Part shown: positions 23,225 through 36,279 of the stretch, one piece after another
Numbering within the stretch: the stretch's first letter is position 1
Layout: the number at the start of each line of letters is the position of its first letter
Origin: Antedon mediterranea
Lineage: Eukaryota > Echinodermata > Crinoidea > Comatulida > Antedonidae
DNA length: 64,000 bases
NCBI RefSeq assembly: GCF_964355755.1
Contig: NC_092675.1
Span: 9,809,312 to 9,873,311, forward strand
Direction of reading: 5' to 3'
Translations under genes and position numbers: made by a program
The notes under the pieces: model-generated
Seen by the model: the letters and a program-made list of their open reading frames with translations, nothing else
What the model was told of the DNA's origin: nothing
The model's database searches: none

Positions 23225-25522
23225 ACGTTCACCAGACGTACCGGCCGAAACTACGGTCATTGTGAAACCACACAGGCTACTGCTGATCCGGGGATATTCT
23301 CAAAATTGGAATTTTGATCAACTCACCACAGTTGATCTACTTATAGGCCTATAGTGTTGATATTTTAGTTCTATTACAAATATTAATGTTATTATTTTAT
23401 ACATATTTTGTTTTGTACCTCCACCTTCAACAACCCCTTCTTTCCGAAATGAAATTATCGGCATCAACTTGGCAACTCCAACAAAAAGCTATTCCAAACT
23501 GAAATCACATTACCGTTTTGTAATTGGACGAAATGCTTCATTTAACGACACGCTAATGCTTGTTCAATTATTTGTTTTATATGACTTTTTGTCAGTGTTT
23601 GTACTTATTGATCATAAATGAAGTATTAACGTTATTTGAACGCGAAAGCTGTTGGGAAATAATAAGGTATGTCTCATGATTCCCTTGGTCTGCACTTCTA
23701 GATCAGCCAAAAAGGATTTCTCGACGCATCTGTAAACGGTGTAGATGTTTGGTCAGCATTGATGTATCCATGCTTTAACATAGATCACTAAATACACTGA
23801 TAATGTAATGTGGTATGTGTATAAGGTTACACATGCCAACTGATATTTATTTTGTTGATCGATATTATAATGCTTTATTTTTAAATTATTTATACAGTAT
23901 AACATTGTGCAATACTTTTAAAGTAATCTATGCTTGTGTAAGTGCTTTATGTTCACGTGCCTAATAAGCTCGCTGGTTGAGTACAATCTTGAATTATATA
24001 GCATATTATTATATAATTGTATTAGACAATTATTACACAATGAACATGTATTACAGAATGTTTATTTATTTTTGTATTACCACTAATATATATAGTTATA
24101 TAAGTAAGTCTATAGACATATAATACCATTGGCCAGTTTTAGATATGAACAAAACGATTTAAACTATTGTATTCAGTTGTTTCGATAGCTATGCAAACAT
24201 TTTCTTATACACAGTTTATTAGAACAAATTGACTCAAAGATAAATAGCTATGACAAAAAAAATTATAAAAATGTATGAGTTCTATGGCACAAATAATGTC
24301 ATGAGGTGAAAGTTGAAATTCTATTTTCATGAGGCGCAGTCTGAGTAAAAATCTAAGTAGATTCTTGTCATTGTCATTGTTCTGATCTTGTTGTTTACAG
24401 AACAAAACAGACGATGCTGCTATTGAATTTCACGAGGCGAAGCCTGAATGAAAATTGAATTTGTATATTTCACCGAAATTAAAAAAGCATTTACCTGAAA
24501 AAGCACGTAATTTAAAAAAATGTCAGACAACTGTTTTTGGACAAATAATCGAACCATTTATTTTGTATTTTTATAAGTTAGTGTTTTTTTAACTGTGGAA
24601 GTAAATAACTGTAAACTACAAAATGGCTTATTCAACATTTACTTGTTTTTTGGGGACAATACAGCTTTAAGGAACATTTTAGCACTGTTTATGTATGATG
24701 TATGTTAATGTAAATAATTGGAAATTGCAATTTGAATTATTGAACATTTTAGCATCATTAACTTACTATTATTATACTTAGATTATAGAACAAACGGTTA
24801 TTAATATAATTATAGTATAGGCATAATTGGAAAAAGTAGCATGGACCTATATTATATGCGTATTCATATAATAAATAATGATAGTTCTTAATTATTTTCA
24901 AACGCTTTGTTCGTATGTGTTTAAATTGTTTGTGCTTTGTGAGTAGTTTACATCGTGTCACCTGCCGTTCAGTATTAGTTATATTAAATGGTAAAAGTTG
25001 AATGGTTCTATTATATTTTGGGGTGTTTTTTTTTTTTCCAGTACGCGCCTTTAGAAAATGGTAGTATACTGAGCTCTGGTGTTCAAAGGGCTGCGACACG
25101 ATCAGTTCCACGCCTTTTAACAGCACCGCACGCCGCGGAGAATATGAACATAGTACAGTATTATGTTGGTATTTGTCGCAACCAGACATAAGATCAGAGG
25201 ACTGTTACGAATTATTATTGGCACGGAAAACTCAGTGTCCTGTTAGATTGCATTGGTTAAGAGTTTTGTTTTTGTTTAAAGAAAAGGATATTTCCATTCG
25301 TTGAAAGCCTTGAAATATCTATCAATTTATATCAGATAGCATTTAAAGGTTAGAGAATGAAATATATGTCACAAAGCTGTATTTTTAGGTTGTTCATCCT
25401 TAGCAACATGGTTGCTGTAGGCTATAGAAGCATTACATTAAATACGTGTGGAACTATGGTATAGATTATAATATTATGAGAAAGAAAAATGTTATTTTTC
25501 TGCTGACAACAGTATGCCTATA
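23225..25522. other. Intergenic, with one exon-like block and one dispersed repeat
   Basis: 24480-24700 shares several strings with 60460-60735 (TTACCTGAAAA, TTTATTTTGT, ACTACAAAAT, GGGACAATA), indicating an old repeat. At 25041, a strong polypyrimidine tract ending TTTTCCAG precedes a GC-richer 150-base open stretch that stops at 25189-25191. This could be an orphan terminal exon, but no partner exon is seen. Confidence 0.4.
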
Positions 25523-25925
25523 TCAATCAATCAATCAAAGTAACATTTATTTCTCTTCTTTTCTTTTATAGAATATAAAAATTAATAGTAAATATGATTA
25601 ACATAAGAGGGGCAACATTCCAAAAAAGCGAAGGTTGTAGAAGGCAGCCCATAAAAACTGGAAAAAAAAAACAGGACAACACGGGAACCGGAAACAGGAC
25701 AAAAACAGTAATGAAGACTTTTAGTTTCAGGGTACCGAAAAGAATAAATATTAAAACTACAATGAGTGAAAGGATAATTACACATAACTAGATAAGAGGT
25801 GCCGTTTCAATTTAAAAGAAAAACTATTCTTAGACAAATCACTTTTTATATTAAGGTACGTTATCCCAGAGTTTAGGACCAGTAAACTTAATGCTAATGT
25901 TTAAAAGAAGTAGTTTAAAAAAAGG
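25523..25925 (-). mobile_element. 3' end fragment of a CR1/Jockey-type LINE with (GATT)n tail
   Basis: On the minus strand the block GPKLWDNVP, then after a one-base frame change LNIKSDLSKNSFSFKLKRHLL, matches the usual C-terminal end of these LINE polyproteins. The plus strand begins (ATCA)n at 25523, so on the minus strand the element ends in a TGAT-type tail, as these LINEs often do. Confidence 0.6.
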
Positions 25926-25942
25926 AATACGTATTTGATTTA

Positions 25943-27970
25943 TTATCATTATTATTATTTATTGCCAAAAACCAGTTACAAACAAACAAAAACACAGAAA
26001 CTAAGAGAGTAGGCAGGAACCTAAAAGTGAACCTAATCACTACAACAAGAGTTCAGGTTCCGTACTCCCAAAGTAACAACAATGATATATATATTTGCGC
26101 TTCTTGTGAAAATTAAGATTGAAACTAAAAGAATCATCAAAGTATGATGGCAGGATCGAGTTTAGCCATGAATAAAGAAAAACCCTTTGTTGAAGATGGT
26201 TAATATCCTAAATTTTAAGAACTCCAAATAATATTACAGTAAGTGAGGTAAGGGAGGATTAGTGAACAGTAAAGAATCCGGAGTATGTTTTGAGGGATTA
26301 AAGATGATAATCTATATATGATACCAGAACTTCTGGATATTTTGTTTTCGACTTGAGTAATCTGATGTTTCCAATTTAGTTTACTGTCCAGATAAACACC
26401 AAGAAATTTAGTTTTCTCAACAATAGGTATTAATTGATCTTTAATTTTTAGTTTGAAAGTACTGGTATTTAGTGGTATTTGTGAATTTTTAAACACCATA
26501 CAACAGCACTTCTTTAGATTAACAGAAAGTTTGTTTGCAGAAAAGTAGGTTAAAATTTTGTGTAGATTTTCTGTTGAAATTTTAAAAAGGAAATATATAT
26601 TTTTATCAGTGTAAATTAGGGTTGTGTCATCAGCATACAAGAGAAACGAAACATATTTGAGGCATTATGGATATCATTTATGTATAATAAAAATAATAGA
26701 GGCCCAAGCATGGAACCTTGAGGGACTCCACAAATAATAGGAAGAAAATCAGAAAGGGTATGTTTAAATTGAGTGCATTGCTTGCGGTTTGAAAGGTAGC
26801 TTTTGAATAAATTATATACATGGCCACGGATTCCATAATTATGTAACTTATATAATAGAATATCGTGATCAATTGTATCAAAGGCCTTCGAGAGATCAAT
26901 GAAAATACCAATGGCAAATTCACCCCTCTCGAAAGCCCCAAAAATTTCATTTGTTAATTGAAGAAGGTGCGGTGGATGTATTATAGTTCTTACGAAAGCC
27001 AAATTGTTTATTGTAAAGTATATTATTTTTTTGAAAATAATTGTATGTTCGATCATAAATAAGGCGTTCAAGTATTTTGGAAAAGATCGGTAGCACTGAT
27101 ATAGGACGGTAATTACTGGAATCAGATTTGTCACCAGTTTTAAAAATAGGAGTTACTTTAGCTAGTTTAAGGGTGTCAGGAAAGGTGCCATTTACAAAAA
27201 AAAGATTGAAAATGTAGCAGAGGGGTTCAGAAATAAAAGGGATAAGTTGTTTAATAATAGACGGGTTAATATCATCAATGCCAGGTGCTTTACCAGTTTT
27301 GAGGCGCATAACAATATCCATAATCTCAAAAACAGTCACAGAATTTAGAAATAAATAATTTAATAAAATAATAATAATAAAAAAATTATTAAAATGATTT
27401 GAAATTATGTTGGGATCATCCGTTAAGTTTCCTTCGCAATTTACAGTGGTCTTCGAAATGCTTACTTTCATTCGTTTTTATTAGACTATTTATAATTGTC
27501 CATGTTCCTTTGATATTATCTTTCTGCTGCTTAAACTTTTTTTTCATAATAATCGCGTTTTGTTAATTTTATTAAAGAGTTAAGGGAGTTACGGAATTGT
27601 TTATATTCATTCATGTTTTTGTCATTCGGATAGCGGAGGGATTTGGAATACAGTTTTTGTTTATGCTTTATTGAATTTAAGAGTTCATCCGTCATCCAGG
27701 TCTTTATTTTTTTTTTGACCTGCAGACTGCTCTTGAATTTGTAAAATGTTTATCATACAGTCGTTTAAATTCAGTTTCAAATGAAAGTAAAGCAATATTA
27801 GGATTATCCGTACCATAAACACCAGTCCAATTCATGTTTGACAAATCGTTTTTTATGTTTGAAATATAATAATGATTGCATACAACAAATGGTTTTCAGT
27901 GTAATTAATAGAGGGAACTTGCCTAACAGACGTGCCTACAATGAAATCATGACAAACCGGTGGCGCTTGT
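25943..27970 (-). mobile_element. CR1/Jockey-like LINE, truncated and frameshifted reverse transcriptase
   Basis: Reading minus from about 27970, a pre-RT region (TWMTDELLNSIKHKQKLY, KDNIKGTWTIINSLI) leads into the RT: GKAPGIDDINPSIIK, NYRPISVLPIFSKILE, KQFGFRKNYNTSTA, FIDLSKAFDTIDHDILLYKL, GVPQGSMLGPLLFLLYIND, and the catalytic YADDT. The later block LPYLTYCNIIW follows. Frameshifts lie near 27470, 26960 and 26630, and part of the C-terminus is missing. The 3' end is an ATT-rich tail near 25945. The endonuclease is lost, so the copy is 5'-truncated and dead. Confidence 0.85.
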
Positions 27971-28837
27971 GATATATAAAAAATAAAAAACATGAGTAGT
28001 CAGATAAAAATCAAGTCAAGTAGTATATTATACATTTAAGTATACCATTATAATATAAGAATTCACATCTAAGTACACCCGTTCTACTCGTAGTTATTCT
28101 ATCGGTGGTATCCTGTACATTCTTCTTACAATTACTGTATATACAAACCCACAACCTGTAAACTAATATGCAAATTATTGATATGCAATATGTAAATGAA
28201 AGTATTTACAGAAAGTCTACGTAAACACGACAGCGCAATGTACATGCTTACAGTCACGATGCTTTCTCAATGTGTATGTCACTGCAGCACGAACATTCCT
28301 GGCGTACTAACTTCAAACGCAGTCAAAATATATGACTTCTATATGGCAGATTTTTATTTTGAAAAAAACAATGGAAAATTAGTGAGAGTAGGTCACTGTG
28401 CCTTGTGGCTACATCAGTGTTGTACCTAGTTTAGGCCCCTCATAAAGGTAAAACACGCTAAGTTTTTAATATGGTAAATAAAATGAAGATTTGTCTATAG
28501 GCCTACTGCATTAGGATTAATACAATTGTTTTTCAGCTATTTTGTACAATGTGTTTATACATGTTTGTACATACATTTTAAACATTGCCGTACAAAAACA
28601 ATGTTTACCCAATTCGCCAGTTTGGAGTAGTGACATCAGCTTTCAGCATTTCTATCTATTTAATTATACATTCATTCATTCAAGGAGTTATTATTATTGA
28701 TACTTTAAAATAACTTTATTGTCTGTCCAAACACTATATATTTCATACAATATAGACAAAAAATTTGCACAATTTACCGTATTTTAATATGGTTTTAGAA
28801 TAATATACGATGACATGTTATCAATTTACAGTAAAAA

Positions 28838-28955
28838 CAAGGCCAACAGCCATAAGTCGGGTGCTAAAACGCATAGTGATACCGGACCGACAGACAGACC
28901 GACAGACCGACAGACCGACCGACCGACATAGTGAACTATAGAGTCGCGACTAAAA
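28838..28955 (+). repeat. CGAC-rich dispersed repeat with intact junction
   Basis: Runs of GACCGACAGACC, then CGACATAGTGAACTATAGAG and TCGCGAC. This is a second uninterrupted relative of the repeat split by the transposon at 6993. Confidence 0.75.
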
Positions 28956-30804
28956 ACAAGAAGAACTGAATACAGTATTGTTTTGCCACGCGATACTTAT
29001 TTATCGAATACACAAAAATGAAGCCATATATAATCATCATCGACAGCAACGCTATCGTTTGTTATGACAATCTCAGACGATATAAAATTGAGATGTAAAG
29101 AAAATATTTGAACAATCATCATATCTATGTCCTACAGTAGGCTACACTGTACATTTGCTATACTGGCATTGCTGCTGTGGTTGAAATGATATTTGATGAT
29201 AATAAATAAATAAAGGATAATTTCCTGTAACAATTAATAGCAATCTGATTTATATTTATTTTGTATTGTTCCCAGCATCTCGTTCGATCAATTGAATTCA
29301 AAATATCTTTGTACCTTGCATTTCCTTTTATTACCCTTATTTAAATAAATACCACTCAAAGAGAAACTATATTAAGAAATATACTTAGTTTTCTTAGGCC
29401 TATAAAATATCATTATTCTTTTGGATCCTCTGATAATATTTATTATTCATTTACAAATGAAATAATTGTTGTTGGTTCATTTAATGATATTTCTATTAAC
29501 CAAAAGGTTAACTTATTGACGAAGACGGAACAAGAAAATAACAAATAAAAGAGAAATAGAAAATAAATTGCTTATTCAATTCTGGCAAACAAATTCTTTA
29601 TTTTGCATTCTTGTATCTCAACTTTCTCAACTCGATTTTCAATAGTCAGATTTATCTATGACAGCTGAAGAATCGGATGTCACACCGTACCAATTGAAAA
29701 TGAAGAGGGTGCTATATATTGGCATTTGGCAAAATATGGTGTATTAAGTGCAATCATTTCCATTCTATAAGCATGTGAACATTCTTCAGACCTGAATGAC
29801 AAGTTTTCCTCTGCATTCTATCCATTATGTGATATAACCAACATTAAACGTACTAAATCAAATAGACTTTGTTTCGGATTCATTGCAAATAAAAAAAATC
29901 CAATGCCAATAAATAAGGAACAGCGTCGAGACAACGGATTGTTGTCTCATTACTTATGCGCATTATTTAATCAAAGTCTCTCTCCTCTCAAACTAGATTT
30001 ATAGAATTATCATAATACACACTATCATATTTAAGTACCCGTGCCTATTTCAAATTACAGTATTCGACAATAATATCAACACGTAGGCATATATAGGATG
30101 ACGTAATGATCACCTATTTATTACAGATGTATGTGCATTATTCTTGATAACCTTTTGGTTTTTGTAGGCCTATATGAAACCTATATGATAGAAAACGCAG
30201 AATATTTCATCATGTTGCTAAAAAAACATTTAATATTTTAAAAGAGTACCAACTAAATAAAAATAGATGGACGTACGGCAATTGTAGGACTGCTGTTGAC
30301 GATTAATTAAAATTCAAAATATCATAAAGATAAAGATTGATGAATATGGTACAGTAATCAGTAATCGGATAATGTACTTATGCTATTAGTGTTTTTCTGT
30401 GTGAAATAATGGTTGGCCTAGACTGTATAGGCCTACGAAACGTGTATTCATCGAGGTGTGTACCAATCAAAAGTCTAAATTTGTCCTCTTTCTTTTTCAC
30501 AAATATAAAAAATATCTACACCACCACCTGCTCGTGGTTTCAGTGACATATGACACACACTATTTATTCAGCATACACATATAATATCTTCTAAAATATA
30601 GCTTTCAATAATGTTATAGTTTCATTTTATTTCATAACATTTATTTCTTATCTTTCAAAGTAAAAACAAAATAACAATTTAAATATAAGAGGCAAAAACC
30701 CAGAAAGTAATAACATTTGGAGGTATAGTGCATATAAGATATAAGATAGTGTATGGTATGCAAAGAAAATAGAATAGTAGGGTGAACCAGTCTATGTGTA
30801 GGCC

Positions 30805-30874
30805 TATATTCAATTCCTCAGTCACTCCAGTGGTGTTAAACAAAACATTGGAAGCAACTGAGGAATTGAATGTA
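30805..30874 (+). other. Hairpin with 18-bp lower stem (possible small-RNA precursor or foldback)
   Basis: ATTCAATTCCTCAGT (30808-30822) is perfectly complementary to ACTGAGGAATTGAAT (30857-30871). Three more pairs, including one G:T, extend the base. Above a small internal loop, CCAGTG can pair with CATTGG, leaving a loop of about 13 nt. Size and shape resemble an animal pre-miRNA, but I recognise no known miRNA seed. Confidence 0.4.
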
Positions 30875-31302
30875 TACCTTTGTAATTACTACGATAATCA
30901 AAAATGTTCAAGTTCAGTATATTTGAGGACTACATGGAATGACTGTTGGGTTATATTACAAAAACATCGCCGGCTGATTGACCAGGTACACTTATTAACA
31001 ATGGCAGATAATCATCTATAATTATGTGTGACATTGGGATTTTTTTCATGGTAAATGAAGAAATAAAATAATAAAATTTATGTGACCACCACATGTTTAT
31101 GTGGAAGTTCTCACATAACGTCAGAAAATATATTGAGTTGTGAGTTCAATATCTGCAATATTGAATAAATAAATATTAGTTACCACTGTTACTAAAACTG
31201 TAATTACTTGGCCTTTACTTAAGCATAATTTATTACTGTAGTATCGTATTCTGTTTATTGAATGAATTGATATGCTTGTAGAATTGTTATACTGTATTAC
31301 CA

Positions 31303-31418
31303 AGGCCATATACATGGCTGCAGTTGCGTGCTCAAGTTAGTGTTTACCGACCAACCGACCCACCAACCACCGACCAACCGACCAACCGACCGACCGACCG
31401 ACCAACCTACTGATCATA
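31303..31418 (+). repeat. CGAC-rich dispersed repeat
   Basis: GGCCATATACATGGCTGCAG, TTGCGTGCTCAAGTTAGTG, then an expanded CCGACCAACCGAC array ending near CTACTGATCAT. It has the same start as the copy at 6911. Confidence 0.75.
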
Positions 31419-33518
31419 TAAATATATACAGTTCTAACATGAACTTCTGACATTACATGTAAGAAAAACATTTATAAAAAAAGATTTTCCAGGATAGCTC
31501 AAACAGCTTATAGTATAGCTTATTTTGATTGGGAATATAACTAGAAAACCAACCATTAGCCATCTCATTATTGTCAACACACATTTTTATTGATAAAGTG
31601 ATAAAGTATATCTAATAATAATCTAATCAGCTTATAAATATGAAATGCATCAGATATCTTGAAAATCATTAGAATTTGAATGATTAATTGTTAGCAGGAC
31701 TATTAAATCAATCAATATAAAAGGCTATGTCAGGTGTTCTAACATAAGACCAGAGCAATTGGATAATTCATCAACTTGTTCACATAAAGTTGTAACGATG
31801 ATTTATTAGAGCAAAACACACCATTTGAAGTCTTATCTATAACATCAAATGTTTTGAATTACAAAAGCTGAAAAGTTATGAAGTCAAATTTATTTCGACA
31901 GAATTGGAGTAAACATGACACTCTTCTCATCTTCCCTTTAAAGGACATACTACTCGTTTTCTTCACTCTACTCTACCTCACTCACTCTCAATCGCTCAAT
32001 CTTTTCATCTTAACGTGTCTTCCTCTTCTGTGCTTGACATTAAAACTGCCCTTAAGATGTAAATGTATAATTTGTTACACTTTCATTAAATATTATTATA
32101 ACAATAATCATAATAACAATAATTACAATAATTAAAAATAATAATAACTACTACAGTAGTAATGAATAATTTGTATGTGTTTAAATTTTAAATGTAAATA
32201 TGTATAATTATGTTTGTATGATGTAGTATGTTAAAGCGGATATTAGCCCTTGATGGCATTTGAATTGAATACAATAATAACTTGGAGGCTTGTTTAAATA
32301 CCATAATGCCTTATTTTGTATTGTTAAAAATGATATGGTTTTGTCAAATTGTTGTTAATCTAATGACATAGTTGCTTGGCCTAGATAGGCCTATTGAAGT
32401 TTTGCAAATTTGGATAGAAAATTGTTTACACACATGTGTTGAACTAGAAGAATATTGCACGAGGCTGATGTGTACCATATTTATGTTTATGTACTTGTTT
32501 GGAAAAATGAATATCGATTTTATTTCAGTTCAGGTATTATCTCTATGAAAGTACTAAAATAACTTATTTTATATCAACACGTAGCCTAGCCTATTGTAAA
32601 TATATACTTACTTGATGTGGGTTGATTTTTATTAATTACAGCTTTATTATAATAATTATAAATAGTTGATAAATATTTACTATCCTGATTCTGAACAGAT
32701 AGATTGGACGAAATGTGCTTAGTGTGCAAATACCATATTGTATAAGAGGTTCTTTTCAAGATGGTCACTGACGGACACTGATGACACGTTAAGAATAAAA
32801 TAGACAATAACTATGCAAAGGTATTTATAAATAAAGTGACTCAAATTATGATGGTTAAAGGGATATTTAAAAAAATCTAAACGGAACTTTTGGTATCAAA
32901 ATTAACATTGTCTTGTCCTACTACGATAAACTGATTACCTGATATGATGTGTGCCGTTTGGGTGTTTAGTGCTTTAGGCATATCAACTAATCATGGTACA
33001 TACAACTTTGTTATTTATTATAATTATTATTTTGAATATTACTTTTAGTAGGCCTAATAAAGAACTGCATTATTTCAATCCCCTCCACTCCGAACAGTTC
33101 ATTTATATGCTTCCCAGACAACGGTATGCCTAAACCTTCTCAACTGTGATGGTTCACTCTTTCCTGATGATTGGGTTATGTCAGTACTGAGTATAAATTT
33201 ACTTTTCAGAAGTACCGATTTTAAAAATGGATTCTCTGTTATAGTAGGGCTATGTGATCACTAATTACTGAAATTGAATAAACTATACTGGTCTTTTTAT
33301 CAATTTTTGTTCAAATTAGTTTAATATGTCACAGTTGTTTGTAAATAATCTTACACAAGAAAATCATTTTGTGAGTCGGATGTCGACTGAACAATTATTT
33401 GAAATTATAATTATCCTTAACTATTATTTAAATACAGTAACACATTTTAAGTAGGTCTTTCATTATAATCCACTTGTTGAAGTGTCTCATTATATCCAAC
33501 TACTTCATAATTGTATTG

Positions 33519-33594
33519 TATAAAAAACGTATAAAAGGACAGTAACTGTAACAGAGATCAGAAAGAACCCGTAGAACGACAACATAGCTAGGAG
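33519..33594 (+). promoter_or_regulatory. Lectin core promoter and non-coding exon 1
   Basis: Two TATA-like boxes, TATAAAAAA at 33519 and the canonical TATAAAAGG at 33530-33538. Transcription should start near 33560. A short 5' UTR exon then ends at 33594 with the donor GAG|GTAAGT. The intron runs to the acceptor TTTTTTTTCAG at 34864, just before the coding exon. The duplicated lectin copy at 43330 lacks this whole block. Confidence 0.6.
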
Positions 33595-34888
33595 GTAAGT
33601 TGGTTGATTTCTTACATCTTATTTAACCACATAGCATAATATTTCTGTATGCATTAATTAGATTGTAATTTTGATTAAAATTGTTCATCTGGTTTTGGAT
33701 ATTTATGAATTTATATTTCTTTTTGAAAAAGAAACCAGAAGTTACCGAAACTAACCTGCTTGAAATTTTCACTAACTTTTATTTTTCTTTTCGAAAAGAA
33801 TTATAAATTTAAGATAATGATGCTAATAAATGTAACTTAAGATTTTCCACAAATATGCTTGCTACAGTAAGAGACATCAGATACTTTCTTGTCTGGTTTT
33901 ATTTAAACTATAAAATTAAAACTAAGATCAAATGATAACAATAAAACCGCTAAGAAGCTATACACTTTAAACAACTCATCACAACACAGATTTTCTATTA
34001 ATGGAAACGGTAACGCTACATGTTTGTAAATTCATTGAAATTACTTCATTTGGTTTTTATGGTAAAACAATACTAGTAAAGTGCGGTATATCTGGTAGCC
34101 TACATTTTGAAAGTGTTTTTTCATTCCATTATGTTATAACAGACCTTATTGTACTCTCCTATTTCTTCTAAAGAAAATACGGTATAGTAATTGCAGATAT
34201 ATTATTGTTTGATGATATGTTTTCTGAGACAATTCGAATTATATTAACAATTTTCATTGATTTATGTTTCATTTATTTTGTTTTCGTAATTATTTTACAT
34301 ATAAAATGATAACATATAAACAACTCTTTATATACATAACTATACAAAAAAGATACACTAACAAAGACCCATGGACCCATAGGCTGGCAAATATATTAAA
34401 ACTCTTGCAGTAGAAAACGACAGTTTGCATCTGCACATAACCAAAACATTATTAGTGTTTAATTCTTAGTGAGAAACCTTAACTAGATTCTCTGATGGTT
34501 TCTTTGAAATATAACAAAGCATTATTAACAAACATAGTTGACGCACTAATGTGGCCTTGGTAAATTAAGTATCATAATGAGTTAATATAACAAATTTGAA
34601 GCTTCCTGAACAATACCGTATTTAATTAACATTTAATTAGGCTTTTCCAAACATTGGATACAAAACATCTGTAAAAAGTATACTATAACTTCACATTCCC
34701 TCATAGGTGCTGTCATGGTCCGAAGGCGCCAAAATCGGTCACGCCGGACTAGGAAAATTTCGGGTTTCGGGATAATGTGCTCTTGCAACTCATTGTACAT
34801 AACTAATAATATTTATGTCTACTAAAATTGTGTTTAAAAATAAATCACCGATTTTTTTTTTCAGATTTCACTGAAATTTCAACACAAA

Positions 34889-35410
34889 ATGTTCAAAATG
34901 ATGTTTGTTGCGTTGGTAGCAGTAATGGTAGAGGTTACTCTTCCAGCATTAGCTTTATACCACCCCGGACGTTCGTGCTGTCCCAGCTATTGGACATCAT
35001 ACAACAACAACTGCTACAGAATTTTTGGCGAATCTCTAAATTGGCAAGACGCTGAAAATTACTGTCAGCATCAGGGATCTGATGCTCATCTAGTATCTCT
35101 CCACAGCCAAGGCGAATCAGATTTCGTTAAAGATTTTTGGAACACAGCTACCGGAAACAGAGTCACTGAACGGGTCTGGAGAAATATGTACTGGATTGGA
35201 TTGACAGACGCGCATTATGAAGGACATTTCAAGTGGTCTGATGGCAGCGGATATGCCTCTTACAGAAATTTCCACGCTGGTGAACCAAACAACCATAGAG
35301 GAAACCAAGACTGCATTGTAGTGTGGGATTACCAACATAAAAATAAAGGATTGTGGGATGACCAACAGTGCTATAATAAACATCCTTTTATTTGCAAAAT
35401 GAGTCAATAA
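34889..35410 (+). CDS. Secreted C-type lectin (173 aa), intact copy
   Basis: A signal peptide (residues 1-22, ending LPALA) precedes a single long-form carbohydrate-recognition domain. Cysteines at 31/42, 59/169 and 142/161 are placed for the three standard disulfides. WIGL is at 102-105, the EPN mannose-type calcium/sugar motif at 132-134, and WDD at 156-158 where WND is usual. Asp in place of Asn at this calcium ligand may alter affinity. There is no transmembrane segment or other domain, so the product should be a small soluble lectin, like the innate-immunity or coelomic-fluid lectins of echinoderms. The ATG is the first in the exon, 24 bases after the acceptor at 34864. An AATAAA overlaps the stop and another is at 35506. 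The sugar specificity is inferred from EPN only. Confidence 0.92.
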   Translation: MFKMMFVALVAVMVEVTLPALALYHPGRSCCPSYWTSYNNNCYRIFGESLNWQDAENYCQHQGSDAHLVSLHSQGESDFVKDFWNTATGNRVTERVWRNMYWIGLTDAHYEGHFKWSDGSGYASYRNFHAGEPNNHRGNQDCIVVWDYQHKNKGLWDDQQCYNKHPFICKMSQ

Positions 35411-36279
35411 AAAAATACTTGTTTTAAAATCTTAAAACATATCTATTATTACTAGTAATAGTAGTAGTAATTAAAGAAAACTGTTCACATAACTGTTTTA
35501 TTTTAAATAAAATATAATATTCAGTACAAACGTTCGAGTATTCTCCATAACTCGCTAGTGGTATGGAGATCAGAAAGCATTCGTAGTAGTATTTTTATCG
35601 ATACACTTAATCAAGCTCAAGGTTCTGTTTAAATAAATTTAAATTGCATACACGTTGGTCGTGTATTTTGTTATTAATTAAGTAAATATCTAATTAATTA
35701 ACGATTGAATGAATGAATGAATGAAAAATATTATTATTAAAAAATAAATGAGACGGTTTTAATGCTGCATAAGCAGCCGATTATCGTACGGTCCTGTCTC
35801 TAGAACAATAAAGCAAGGTCTAACTGTAATAGTATTAACATACAAATTTCTAGGTGACTATTTAGTTAGTAATTAATAGTTAGTTACAGTCTATCTAGTG
35901 ACAACTGCAGAACCCAGTGAATATTGAACGAGGACTACAATTTCATTCTCTCGTGGTAAGCAATTTCTAATTCAAAATCTCTAACCCAATTTTATGTCAT
36001 AACCTAAGAAAGTCACACTTAATACTTATGAATGTATACAATAAATAAGTATAGCGAATGTCGATAGTGAATGTCTAAGGAAGGATATCAAACAACAGAC
36101 AGTGAGTGCATTGGATGCCATACGATTATGCTCCCACAGGCTTTCTGGTATGGTATCGACTTTGCTTCCACAAAACGTCATTAGAATCTACCGTACGGGC
36201 TAATGTAGCCTATGGCCTACCGTATATGAGCGAATGTGACTGGTAATACAATCCATATATATATATCTGTAAACTTTTT
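35411..36279. other. Lectin 3' flank, duplicated at 43852-44750
   Basis: AT-rich 3' UTR and flank with AATAAA at 35506-35511. No second gene is seen. The region is repeated almost unchanged in copy B. Confidence 0.6.

Larger units (their letters stand above)
27971..33529. other. Intergenic, no convincing gene
   Basis: AT-rich. Holds two CGAC-rich repeats (28838-28955, 31303-31418), a hairpin (30805-30874) and trinucleotide runs near 32090-32145. The short open frames have no family features. Confidence 0.5.

Noticed and set aside
22938-23317. Open frames with repeated FSHLW or NVKTTT-like units
   Set aside because: They are translations of the inverted 18-bp minisatellite.
24758-25189. 143-codon minus-strand frame
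   Set aside because: AT-rich and low in information except where it overlaps the exon-like block on the other strand; no recognisable domain.
30782-31021. 79-codon frame at 30782-31021
   Set aside because: No family features, and its first part is the hairpin; not supported as a gene.
35117-35407. 96-codon minus-strand frame over the lectin
   Set aside because: Antisense of the lectin exon; the lectin frame carries the family motifs.
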